Shown in pieces: positions 24,666 through 32,826 of a stretch of 61,229 nt of DNA. Below the pieces are notes generated by a model, which saw only the letters and a list, made by a program, of their open reading frames with translations, was not told the DNA's origin and ran no database searches. Source of the stretch: Phycisphaerae bacterium (GTDB taxonomy: Bacteria; Planctomycetota; Phycisphaerae; UBA1845). The position numbers and the translations under genes are program-made. The first letter of the stretch is position 1; every line of letters begins with the position of its first letter. The stretch is taken from positions 1-61,229 of the forward strand of contig JAJDDX010000418.1 of the NCBI GenBank assembly GCA_029260055.1. The letters are read 5' to 3'.

Positions 24666-25998
24666 GCGATGGCGTACGATTCTCGATCGGATCCGGGACG
24701 ATCCGCGAGTGGACGGGGCGGTGTTCCACAAGATCGACCGGGCCTCCCGCAACATGCCCGATTGGTACCAGATCGAGCAACTGCAGGACGAGTTCGGCAA
24801 GAGTTTCTTCTTCGCCACGCAGAACTTTGCGACGGACGCCACGGGACGGCTCAACGCCCGTGTCATGGCGTCGTTCGCCGCCTTCTACACCGAGAACTTG
24901 GCCGAGGAGGTCAAGAAGGGATTTGCGGAGGCGATCAGGCGGGGGCATTTTCCGCATCGACCACCGTACGGCTACCGGCACTACCGTTCGAATGGGCACA
25001 CGAGTGAGATCGTGGTCGACGAAACGAGGGCATCAACGGTCAGGTTGATCTATGAACTGTACGCGAGCCGTCAGCACTCGCTGAGCTCACTCCGCGAACA
25101 CCTCTTCAGGGAAGGTATCTACTATACCGAGAAGACACCGAGGTTCGTCCGATCGCACCTCGAGAAGCTTCTCAAAAACCGCTTCTACCTTGGAAAAATC
25201 CCGTGGCGAGGCGGGCTCCATCCCGGCAGGCATCCCGCGATCATCACGCCGGCACTGTTCGACCGGGTACAGGCCGTCTTCGCCGGCCACAACCGACACC
25301 ACTATGGTCGCTGGGATGTCTACTACAGCGGCGGCCTGATCACTTGCGGGCAATGTGAAGCCGCCGTGACGGTCGAGGTCGTCAAGGGCAGGTACGCTTA
25401 CGCTCGCTGCTCACGGATCGGACACGCCGGTCACCCGAGAATCCGCCTGCCCGGCCGCCGGATCGAGGGCCATCTGCTCGAGATCGTACGTGCCATCAGC
25501 CTCCCCACCGATGTTTGCGAGTGGCTCGGCGATCTGAACGCACAGCGTGAAGTCGGGCGAGTCGCGTGGCAGGTCGAGCAGGAACGGAGGCTTCTGACGC
25601 GTACGGAGAGATTGCGGACACGGCTGGATGCCCTCTACATCGATAAGCTCCACGAGGAGATCTCCGTCGAACGGTACCGGGATCTGGAGCGTACCTGGCA
25701 CGCGGAAGTCGGCGAGGTGGAACGGGCGATCAGTCGGTGTCGCGAGCGGCGTGACGCCGAACTTGTCCGGCGTCAGAGTATGATCGAGCGGCTGCGAGAT
25801 CCTGTGGTGTCGTACGTCCACATGCGGCCGGCGGCGAGGCGGCGGATCCTCGATGCCCTCTGTCTGGAGATTCGTCTCGTCGGTGACCGGCTCGTCCCCA
25901 CCTACCATGCTCCCTTTGATCTCCTCGTGCGAGCGTGCTCCTATGGCCCCGGCATCGGTCGCGACGACCCGGTTGCCGTCGCCGGTCGGCGGGAATAG
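24499..25998 (+). CDS. Large serine recombinase (copy 1)
   Basis: 499 residues from ATG 24499 (GACGAGG just upstream). Domains in order: resolvase catalytic domain (about 4-150) with ISICRVSSREQ, where S11 is the expected nucleophile, and KIDRASRNMPDW; a recombinase domain (about 155-265) with FPHRPPYGYRHY; a zinc-ribbon (about 275-320) with GGLITCGQCEAAVTVEVV and YARCSR; then a coiled-coil region and the end VPTYHAPFDLL. Such enzymes integrate and excise mobile elements at short att sites. About three quarters of the catalytic domain residues match copy 2 at 28301, so they are close paralogues. It could be the integrase of a first, older element. Confidence 0.92.
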   Translation: MMTLISICRVSSREQKEGYSLDAQDRANREWSRRNGHTILETILYQETASKRAKRERWRTILDRIRDDPRVDGAVFHKIDRASRNMPDWYQIEQLQDEFGKSFFFATQNFATDATGRLNARVMASFAAFYTENLAEEVKKGFAEAIRRGHFPHRPPYGYRHYRSNGHTSEIVVDETRASTVRLIYELYASRQHSLSSLREHLFREGIYYTEKTPRFVRSHLEKLLKNRFYLGKIPWRGGLHPGRHPAIITPALFDRVQAVFAGHNRHHYGRWDVYYSGGLITCGQCEAAVTVEVVKGRYAYARCSRIGHAGHPRIRLPGRRIEGHLLEIVRAISLPTDVCEWLGDLNAQREVGRVAWQVEQERRLLTRTERLRTRLDALYIDKLHEEISVERYRDLERTWHAEVGEVERAISRCRERRDAELVRRQSMIERLRDPVVSYVHMRPAARRRILDALCLEIRLVGDRLVPTYHAPFDLLVRACSYGPGIGRDDPVAVAGRRE

Positions 25999-26211
25999 GC
26001 ACGAGTTCGCTTGCTTGTGCAAAACGGGCGAAGAGTCGGCATAGCTGCCGCAACTCACGTCGGTTTCGTACCGATCATCTCTCGAAAACCCGTACGATCC
26101 GCGCAACCTTTATAAGCCGGCTCGTCAATTATCTAGCAGGCGGGCCGACGACTTGCGTCAGGCAATCCGGCACGCGGATGGAATACTATGCGTCATAAGG
26201 AGGGATGCGAT

Positions 26212-27006
26212 ATGAACGAAACCAAAGACAAGAAGCCGATCTACGAGGTCGGCCTGTTGGCAGAAGACCGATGGGTGGGACCCGCGTACATCGAGGTGCC
26301 GGATGGGTTCCCGATGAAGAGGTGTTACAGGATGAATCCGGACAAGATGGGTGGCGATCCGACCGATGCGGCGAATGCCCATCTCCTCGCCGCCTGCGGG
26401 AATCTGAAGACGCCTTTCGTTCCGGTTCGGCCGGGGTGGGGGCAGGACGCTTCGGTGCTTGCCGAGCTTCCTACAATCACGAAGGTCGAGGTGGCGTCAG
26501 GCGAGGTTCTGCACGAGGGGAAGGTCTGGTGCGGCAAGATGACATGCGTCGAATCGATCACGATTACCGTTCACACAAGCGATGGCTGGGCTTTTTCGTC
26601 GCAGGTCCCGATGGCGGTGGCACCGCCGGGCTCGGAGGGTGCGTGTAAGCCTTACGATGTCCTGATCACGCCGGAAGCCCGGAACGACGGTCTTGAGGCG
26701 GCCTGGTACCTACTGGGCGGAATCAGCGACCAGGGCGACACCGAGGATACGGAACAAGAGCGATTCGACGAGGAGTGGTGTCGTTTCTGGGCGGCGGTGG
26801 ACGGTCCGGATGAGCCGTTACGCCTGGCCGTTCTCAAGGCTCTACAAGGAATCGAGGGTCGCCCGCATGCCGTGACCGCTTCCTCGACCGGCGTTGTCAC
26901 CGTTCGTTATGAGGATGGAAGGGAAAAGACGATCAAGCCACCGGCTGCAGCATGTGGACCGGCTCGCCACCACTGCGGCACCAGGACGTGCAGCCTCGTC
27001 GTATGA
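26212..27006 (+). CDS. Hypothetical protein between the two recombinases
   Basis: ATG 26212 is chosen because AAGGAGGG lies just upstream; an ATG at 26188 is in frame but precedes that site. 264 residues. The opening (MNETKDKKPIYEVGLLAEDRW) is followed by alternating hydrophilic/strand segments (ITKVEVASGEVLHEGKVWCGKM, SITITVHTSDGWAFSSQVPMAV), an acidic helix (DTEDTEQERFDEEWCRFWAAV) and a Cys/His-bearing end (ACGPARHHCGTRTC). No signal peptide or membrane helix; no family recognised. CTTTATAAG at 26108-26116 lies about 95 bases upstream. It is probably cargo of the recombinase element. Confidence 0.6.
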   Translation: MNETKDKKPIYEVGLLAEDRWVGPAYIEVPDGFPMKRCYRMNPDKMGGDPTDAANAHLLAACGNLKTPFVPVRPGWGQDASVLAELPTITKVEVASGEVLHEGKVWCGKMTCVESITITVHTSDGWAFSSQVPMAVAPPGSEGACKPYDVLITPEARNDGLEAAWYLLGGISDQGDTEDTEQERFDEEWCRFWAAVDGPDEPLRLAVLKALQGIEGRPHAVTASSTGVVTVRYEDGREKTIKPPAAACGPARHHCGTRTCSLVV

Positions 27007-27709
27007 CGACCCGGAGGCGGATCGCTTGTCACAGGCGTGAATCTGCCGGGACGCGGACGAGACGGAGTCAGTACAGACGACGTAGGCGACGTGCCATCTC
27101 CAGTAGGCCGACGGCCCGTGTTCGGATGCGATTCCTCGAGCGAGTTTCACCGCGGCCCGGATCGTGATCCGTTGAGCAGACCTGATCCTCCGTGCCGAAC
27201 CATGCAGGGACGTTCCACACGGGCGAAGCGGATCCCTTCGATTGGCCTCACAGTCATTCCCGATGTGCCACGTCCTGACATCGGGACCTCGGCTGCACAC
27301 CGGTCCTGACTCTGACCGCCGACACGGGAGCTGCAGCACGGCCTGGGGCGGCCGGGCCCCGATCCCCACTTCTCGACACCCGCTACGCCTTTTTCAGAGA
27401 GCTGCCGCGACAGCCGGGGGCAGGCCGAAAGGCACGATACGCCGAATGCCGTTGCCAGGTACCGTCGGAGCAGTGTGTTCGGCTTAATCCAAAGGAACAT
27501 TGGTCGCCTGTTCCACTCTTGCGGGCCCGCCAAGGGCATGTGTGTGCCGTCGCGATCCTCTCAGTCGATACGCTTCAGTGTCGAGGTCGCCGCTCCGCTT
27601 GCGGCCGCACCAGGACACCCGGCTACCGAAGGGATGCCCGCAGCCACAGTCGAACCTTCGTGCGGTTCTGAAAAAGCGGCTCATTCGTATCGACCCGATG
27701 TAGGGCGGC
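27007..27709. other. 700-base stretch without a supported gene
   Basis: Several short frames are open on both strands, but none gives convincing protein text with a ribosome-binding site. It separates the hypothetical gene from the minus-strand DNA-binding candidate and may hold element ends or decayed sequence. Confidence 0.4.
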
Positions 27710-28069
27710 TCACACGACCCGATGCCCGGCCTGCTCCTGCAGGGCGCGCGACTTCCTGAGGCCGGCGAGGAGCATGCTCGCCAACCGCCGCTCGAACACA
27801 CCCAGCGTGGCGATACGGTCGTTGGGCGGCCGCGCGACGCTCACACGCCCGGCTTCGCGCAGGATCTCCTGCTCCGCATGATGGATGATCACGAGACATG
27901 CCCGCAGCAGGTGGCTCGCCCTGACCGGTGTCCTGAGTCTCTTGGCCAGGCGCGCGACGAATTCGGTCAGCGCGACGTCGCCCGATCGGCTCACCATCAG
28001 CCGTTTCTGTCGCGTCAACGCCTCTTCCGGCCGCGATCGCACGGTCCGTTGCTTCGTTCGCCTGCCCAT
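27710..28069 (-). CDS. Small basic protein, possible ribbon-helix-helix-like regulator
   Basis: The start at ATG 28069 has a perfect GGGAGGAG ribosome-binding site 6 bases upstream; the frame continues to 28150, but that part precedes this site. 119 residues, strongly basic N-terminus (MGRRTKQRTVRSRPEEAL), then MVSRSGDVALTEFVARLAKRLRTPVRASHLLRACL, which reads as a strand plus two helices as in ribbon-helix-helix DNA-binding proteins. C-terminal helices follow. A perfect inverted repeat lies 42-57 bases upstream of its start, which suits autoregulation. It is divergent from recombinase copy 2 and may control both. Confidence 0.6.
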   Translation of the reverse strand: MGRRTKQRTVRSRPEEALTRQKRLMVSRSGDVALTEFVARLAKRLRTPVRASHLLRACLVIIHHAEQEILREAGRVSVARPPNDRIATLGVFERRLASMLLAGLRKSRALQEQAGHRVV

Positions 28070-28110
28070 GTCGACTCCTCCCGAACTGACCGTCGCGGAA
28101 AACCAGGTAG

Positions 28111-28126
28111 CGTTATGGCTATAACG
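28111..28126. promoter_or_regulatory. Operator-like inverted repeat between regulator and recombinase 2
   Basis: CGTTAT-GGCT-ATAACG: 6-base arms, 4-base spacer, in the 231-base divergent region between the basic regulator (start 28069, minus) and recombinase copy 2 (start 28301, plus). Confidence 0.45.
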
Positions 28127-28300
28127 AATCTCGTTCCAGGAAGCAACCACACCGCCTGTTCGCTTCCACGGTCCGTCCGCATCCGGGCTCTTCGGACCGT
28201 TTCGCGGGGTTGCGCGTTCGCTGCAGGAGTGATATCATGCCGCCTTCGCACAGCCCCGGCGCCGTGCATGACCGGAAGGCAAGATTGAAGGAGGAGCCCG

Positions 28301-30142
28301 ATGAACCTGGTATCCATATGCCGCGTCAGTTCGCGAGAACAACGCGAAGGCTACAGCCTCGACGCTCAGGATCGAGCCAACCGTGAATGGGCGAGCCGGA
28401 ACGGGCATGTCATCGTCAGGACCATCCAGTATCAGGAGACGGCTAGCCAGAACAAGAAACGAGAGCAGTGGAACGCAATGCTCGCACAGATCCGCGACGA
28501 TCCCGATATCGACGGTGCGGTGTTGCACAAGATCGATCGCGCCTCCCGCAACATGCCCGACTGGTACCAGATGGAGGAACTCCAGGCGACGCGTGGGAAG
28601 AGCTTCTTCTTTGCAACCCAGAATTTTGCGACGGATGCCACGGGACGGCTCAATGCCAGAGTGATGGCATCTTTCTCCGCATTCTACACTGAGAATCTGG
28701 CGGACGAAGTGCGGAAGGGATTCGAAGAGGCGATCCGGCAGGGGCACTTCCCGCACTCACCGCCCTATGGTTACCGGCACCGGCGTACGGGTGAACGAAG
28801 GACGCGGATCGTGATTGATGAGGAACGGGCAGCTAAAGTCCGTCGGATCTACGAGTTGTATGCCACGCAGGAGCACTCGCTGACTTCGCTTCGCGAACAT
28901 CTGTTCGCGAACGGTGTGTTCTACACGGGAAGGACGCCCCGCTTCACGCGATCCTACCTTGATCTCATGCTCAAGAACCGCTTCTACGTTGGAGATATCC
29001 CGTGGCGCGGGCACGTGTATCCCGGAAACCATCCACCGATCGCGTCGCAGGAGCTGTTCGACCGAGTACAGAAGGCATTCGCTGCTCACAACCGGCACGA
29101 CTACCGCAAACAGCGGGTCTACTACGGTGGCGGGCTGATCACTTGTGGTCATTGCGACCGCGCGGTCACGGTCGAACTCATCAGGGAGAAGTACGCTTAC
29201 GCTCGCTGCTCGCGCGCGACGGCGGCCGGCCACCCAAGGACGCGCTTACGAGGTGCGGATGTCGAGGGTCAGTTGCTTGAGATTGTGCGGGCGGTCGAGC
29301 TGCCGGAAGACGTCCTTGCCCGGCTGGACGGGTTGGCGCGCAAGGACGGGATGGCGGAAGCCGAGTGGAACCGCAGCCAGGGGCGGCAGTTATCCCGACA
29401 GGCCGCGAGACTTCGACACCGCCTGGACGCGGCGTACGCCGACAAACTGGACGGCGTGATTTCGGACGAACGCTATGAGAAGCTTGAGCGGTCGTGGCGG
29501 TGCGAGCTGCGCCAAGTCGAGGAAGCGACTGCGGACAGCCGGGGCTCGACCGTGCGGCCGCTTACTCACACCCTCAGGGCGTTTGAACTCACGCAAGGCC
29601 TTGCGGGAAGGTATGTTACGGAGAATCCCGCCGAGAGACGGACGACCCTTGATAGGCTGTGTTTGAACATCTGCCTCGACGACGTAAGTCTTGTGCCTAC
29701 ATACAATAAGCCCTTCGACCTAGTGGCCGAAGGGCATCGAAGAGGGTTTGATTCGGGGCGACAGGATTTGAACCTGCGACTTCCTGCTCCCAAAGCAGGC
29801 GCGCTACCGGGCTGCGCCACGCCCCGAACTTGCCTTCAGGATACCAATTCCGTGGTGTTTCGCAAGCATGGAGCGGCGCGTCGACGCTTCGCCGTCGCCT
29901 ACGCCACTTTGATCACCACAATGGTGATATCGTCCGATTGCCGCGCGAGGCCGGCAAAGCGGCGCACGTCCCATAGAAGCTGCTGTGCCAATTGCTGCGC
30001 GTCCAGATCGCGGTGCCGCAGGATCGACGCAAGAAGGCGCTGCTTGCCGTACTCTCGGTCGTCGAAGTCCAGCGCCTCGGTGACGCCGTCCGTCACGATC
30101 GCGAGGATGTCGCCCGGAAGGAAGGCGATCTCCTCGTGTTGA
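28301..30142 (+). CDS. Large serine recombinase (copy 2), reading into tRNA-Pro
   Basis: ATG 28301 follows AAGGAGGAG. The first ~480 residues are a complete large serine recombinase: catalytic domain with SICRVSSREQ (S10), KIDRASRNMPDW, recombinase domain with FPHSPPYGYRH, zinc ribbon GGLITCGHCDRAVTVELI with YARCSR, coiled coil, and the end VPTYNKPFDLVAEG. At about 29750 the frame runs without a stop into the tRNA-Pro gene in antisense (text DSGRQDLNLRLPAPKAG) and on through the phosphatase gene to 30142. The last ~130 residues are therefore host sequence, not recombinase. The tRNA 3' end meets the recombinase 3' end, which suggests that integration used this tRNA as target. Confidence 0.88.
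   Translation: MNLVSICRVSSREQREGYSLDAQDRANREWASRNGHVIVRTIQYQETASQNKKREQWNAMLAQIRDDPDIDGAVLHKIDRASRNMPDWYQMEELQATRGKSFFFATQNFATDATGRLNARVMASFSAFYTENLADEVRKGFEEAIRQGHFPHSPPYGYRHRRTGERRTRIVIDEERAAKVRRIYELYATQEHSLTSLREHLFANGVFYTGRTPRFTRSYLDLMLKNRFYVGDIPWRGHVYPGNHPPIASQELFDRVQKAFAAHNRHDYRKQRVYYGGGLITCGHCDRAVTVELIREKYAYARCSRATAAGHPRTRLRGADVEGQLLEIVRAVELPEDVLARLDGLARKDGMAEAEWNRSQGRQLSRQAARLRHRLDAAYADKLDGVISDERYEKLERSWRCELRQVEEATADSRGSTVRPLTHTLRAFELTQGLAGRYVTENPAERRTTLDRLCLNICLDDVSLVPTYNKPFDLVAEGHRRGFDSGRQDLNLRLPAPKAGALPGCATPRTCLQDTNSVVFRKHGAARRRFAVAYATLITTMVISSDCRARPAKRRTSHRSCCANCCASRSRCRRIDARRRCLPYSRSSKSSASVTPSVTIARMSPGRKAISSC
29753..29826 (-). tRNA. tRNA-Pro (TGG anticodon)
   Basis: The reverse strand folds as a full tRNA of 74 bases: acceptor CGGGGCG/CGCCCCG with discriminator A, D arm GCGC...GCGC containing AGCCCGGTA, anticodon stem CCTGC/GCAGG with loop TTTGGGA (anticodon TGG), T arm GCAGG-TTCAAAT-CCTGT. 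The C1-G72 pair is typical of bacterial tRNA-Pro. CCA is not encoded. Its 3' end faces the recombinase gene, so the chromosomal gene has stayed intact after insertion. Confidence 0.95.
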
Positions 30143-31698
30143 AACGCCTCGTCCGGGTGCAGGCCGATGACCGGCCCGCCCGTCGTCAGTTCCGAAAGCT
30201 CGCTGCCGCGCAGAAGCAGTGGAGGCAGGTGGCCCGCGTTGCAGTAGGTAAAGGTCTTGCCGTCCGGCGACAACGCACCATACACCAGTGTGGCGAACTC
30301 ACTGACGAGCGTATCGCGGCACATGTGACGGTTGACCTCGGCGACGGCTTCGTCGACTTCCCGCTCCCGCCGAACCGACGCCCGTAGCGCCGACCGCACC
30401 GACGCCATCATGAGCGCAGCCGGAAAACCCTTGCCGACCACGTCCGCCACCACTATCCCCATTGAGTCGTCCGGCGATTCGATGAAGTCATAGAAGTCGC
30501 CGCCGACATCGAGCGAAGGATCGTAGACGCAACCGAACGTCACGCCGGGTATCGTCGGATGCTCCGCCGGTAGCATGCGGCGCTGGATCTCACCGGCTGC
30601 GGCGACCTGACGCTCGACACGCCGTGCCTGAGCCTGCCCCTCGAACAGGCGGGCGTTGATGATCGCCGACGCCGCCTGCGACGCGATCGAAGTCACTAGT
30701 GCCGATTCCACGTCACTGAACGCGTACCGTTTTGACGTATAGACCCGCAGGACGCCGACGGTCTGACCGCGATAGGTCATGGGGGCGCACAAGCCGCTGA
30801 CGATGCCCTCTCGCCGCGCGTTGTCGGGATAACGAATGCGCGGGTCGTTCGGCGCGTCGGCGATGTAGACCATCTGGCCGGCAAAAGCAGCCGCGTCGAT
30901 CGCGTTCTCCGCGAGCGTCACGCGGCCCTTGCCGAGGTACTCGTCCGAGAGGTTGTGGACCGCCTGGATGACCAGTTCTCCCGTCTCCTCGTTCAAGAGC
31001 CGAATGCCGCAGGCTTTGACCGGAAGCACGTCGACGACGCGCTCGACCGTCAGGTCGAGGATCTCTTGGAGGTCGCGCGTACTGGAAAGAAGCTCAGCCA
31101 GGCCGTATACGACCGACAGATCGGCGAGCTGTCGTTGAATGCGCTGCGCCTGGTCGTAGAGGGTGGCGATGGTGTCCGCCAAGACGTCGGCGAACCGATG
31201 CGTCGCCTCCGGCGTAGCGCCGGTGTGCGACGTGGTCCGGTTGATGTCCGCGATGAGCTTCGCGGCCTCGATGCCGTACTGCGCAGCCGCCCCGCGTGCC
31301 TGTGCGTCGTCCGGCGGCCGAGCGGCGCGCGTACCGACGACGATCGCGGCGAGCCGATGGCCGTCGTGCGTAATCGGCGTCGCGTAGAGAGCCAGGCCTT
31401 CATGGCAAATCGACGGTACGGCGCGGTCGTCCGTCTGAACCACAGCCCGCAGGCTGTCCGCCATGACGATTCGCCCGAGCTTGGAGTTGCCGATGAGCGC
31501 CGAGTAGCGACTGCCCCAGCTCGGCTGCGTGATGAGCTCGCCGCTCACCGAGCAGATGCACACCGTGACCTGTCCCAGCGCGGCAAAGCGATCCTGCAGG
31601 CGCTGGAGCGTGTCGGCTGCGACGAGCCGAGTGAGTTCGGTGTCGGCCTCGGGCACCGTATCATGTGGACCTGTGCCGTCGCGTGGCTCGCTCGTCAT
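29899..31698 (-). CDS. Serine phosphatase with PocR-like, GAF and PP2C (SpoIIE/RsbU) domains
   Basis: Start ATG 31698 (MTSEPRDG). About 599 residues in three parts. About 20-155: a sensory domain with LQRLQDRFAALGQVTVCI and DGHRLAAIVVGT, like PocR/ligand-binding regions. About 200-350: a GAF domain (LSSTRDLQEILDLTVERVVD, GLCAPMTYRGQTVGVLRVY). About 375-598: PP2C-type phosphatase, with AGEIQRRMLPAEHP, DVGGDFYDF, VVADVVGKGFPAALMM, NAGHLPPLLLRG and the acidic metal site in LAIVTDGVTEALD and QSDDITIVVI. RsbU-like phosphatases control anti-anti-sigma factor switches. It starts 2 bases after the upstream peptidase stop, so the two are co-transcribed. Confidence 0.9.
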   Translation of the reverse strand: MTSEPRDGTGPHDTVPEADTELTRLVAADTLQRLQDRFAALGQVTVCICSVSGELITQPSWGSRYSALIGNSKLGRIVMADSLRAVVQTDDRAVPSICHEGLALYATPITHDGHRLAAIVVGTRAARPPDDAQARGAAAQYGIEAAKLIADINRTTSHTGATPEATHRFADVLADTIATLYDQAQRIQRQLADLSVVYGLAELLSSTRDLQEILDLTVERVVDVLPVKACGIRLLNEETGELVIQAVHNLSDEYLGKGRVTLAENAIDAAAFAGQMVYIADAPNDPRIRYPDNARREGIVSGLCAPMTYRGQTVGVLRVYTSKRYAFSDVESALVTSIASQAASAIINARLFEGQAQARRVERQVAAAGEIQRRMLPAEHPTIPGVTFGCVYDPSLDVGGDFYDFIESPDDSMGIVVADVVGKGFPAALMMASVRSALRASVRREREVDEAVAEVNRHMCRDTLVSEFATLVYGALSPDGKTFTYCNAGHLPPLLLRGSELSELTTGGPVIGLHPDEAFQHEEIAFLPGDILAIVTDGVTEALDFDDREYGKQRLLASILRHRDLDAQQLAQQLLWDVRRFAGLARQSDDITIVVIKVA

Positions 31699-31700
31699 GG

Positions 31701-32762
31701 TCAATCCGGGATGAAACTGGTCCTGGGTCCGATCTTCGCGACGGTCTCAGCGATGAGCTTGGCCGCCGCCTGCAGATCAGAGAGGCTCACGACCTCGACC
31801 TGCGTGTGCATATACCGATTCGGGATGCCGACCAGTGACGTGGCCACACCGCCGCGCGTAAGCTGTATCGCGTTGGCGTCGGTCCCGGAGCCGCCGGGGC
31901 TGCCCTCGAACTGGACGGGAATCCTCTTGGCCTTGGCGGTCGCGGTGAGCATCGCCTCGAGTTTCGGGTTGATATTGGCGCCGCGGGAGATCGTCGGCCC
32001 AGCGCCCATTTTCACGTCACCGTTGGCGCGTTTGTCGATGTCCGGGTAATCGGTGGCGTGCGTGACGTCGACGGCGATGCCCACGTGTGGATCGACACCG
32101 TAACACGATGTCTTCGCGCCGCGCAGGCCGACTTCCTCCTGCACCGTGCTAACGGCAAAGAGCGCGCACTTGAGCTTCTTGACCGTGCAGAGCCGCAGGG
32201 CCTCCATCACCACGAACGTGCCGCACTTGTTGTCCAGCCCCGGCGACGTGACGAAGTCGCTGCCGAGATGGCTCATCTCCAAACGGAACGTGATGGGGTC
32301 GCCGATCCGCACGACACGCTCGACTTCCTTCTTGTCTTTGGCGCCGATGTCCACCCACATCTCGCGCAGTTCGATCTTGGCGCCGCGCTCCTCCGGTTTG
32401 AGCACGTGAATGGGGCGCCGGCCGATGATGCCGTCGACCGGGCCGTGCGCCGTGTGAATCACCAAGCGCGAACCGGGCACGACGCTCGGGTCGATTCCGC
32501 CGATCGCCGTGAAGAAGATGTAGCCCTTGTCGTCGATGTAGTTGACCATCATGCCGATCTGGTCGCAGTGGCCGGCCAGCATGACCCGCGGGCTGCCCTT
32601 CGGGTTGAGCCCGACGATGACGTTGCCGTGCACGTCCGTCTCGATCGAATCGGCATGCCGTTTCATGCGATCCCGCACGACGCGCTGCACGGGCTGCTCA
32701 AAGCCCGACGGCGAGGGTGTTTCCTGGATGGTCTTTAAGAACTCGTAGGATTCCTTGCGCAT
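31701..32762 (-). CDS. M42 family metallopeptidase (aminopeptidase)
   Basis: 353 residues, ATG 32762. Motifs of the M42 family: VMLAGHCDQIGMMV (first metal His and Asp), SPGLDNKCGTFVVMEAL (bridging Asp), VSTVQEEVGLRGAKTS (catalytic Glu pair), GIAVDVTHATDYP (metal Asp), and PNRYMHTQVEVVSLSDL (last metal His). Members are self-compartmentalising aminopeptidases with two metal ions that degrade short cytoplasmic peptides; some are annotated as endoglucanases by mistake. Length and motif order are normal. It is the first gene of a pair with the phosphatase. Confidence 0.93.
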   Translation of the reverse strand: MRKESYEFLKTIQETPSPSGFEQPVQRVVRDRMKRHADSIETDVHGNVIVGLNPKGSPRVMLAGHCDQIGMMVNYIDDKGYIFFTAIGGIDPSVVPGSRLVIHTAHGPVDGIIGRRPIHVLKPEERGAKIELREMWVDIGAKDKKEVERVVRIGDPITFRLEMSHLGSDFVTSPGLDNKCGTFVVMEALRLCTVKKLKCALFAVSTVQEEVGLRGAKTSCYGVDPHVGIAVDVTHATDYPDIDKRANGDVKMGAGPTISRGANINPKLEAMLTATAKAKRIPVQFEGSPGGSGTDANAIQLTRGGVATSLVGIPNRYMHTQVEVVSLSDLQAAAKLIAETVAKIGPRTSFIPD

Positions 32763-32826
32763 CTACCACTCTCCCAACCGCCGCCGCGGGCACGACGCCA
32801 CGGGTGTGTCGCAGGCGGTGCAATCG

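Noticed and set aside
25930-26110. Remnant of tRNA-Pro 3' sequence after recombinase copy 1 (inner att site)
   Set aside because: By eye only weak similarity (such as GGTCGCGACGACCC) to the tRNA end is present, not enough to call an att site; an alignment would be needed.
29827-30142. Downstream part of the recombinase frame as a genuine recombinase C-terminal domain
   Set aside because: It is antisense to the phosphatase gene and begins beyond the tRNA; recombinases end near PFDLVAEG, so this is read-through into host DNA.
30955-32049. 364-residue plus-strand frame across the phosphatase and M42 genes
   Set aside because: Antisense shadow of well-supported genes on the other strand.
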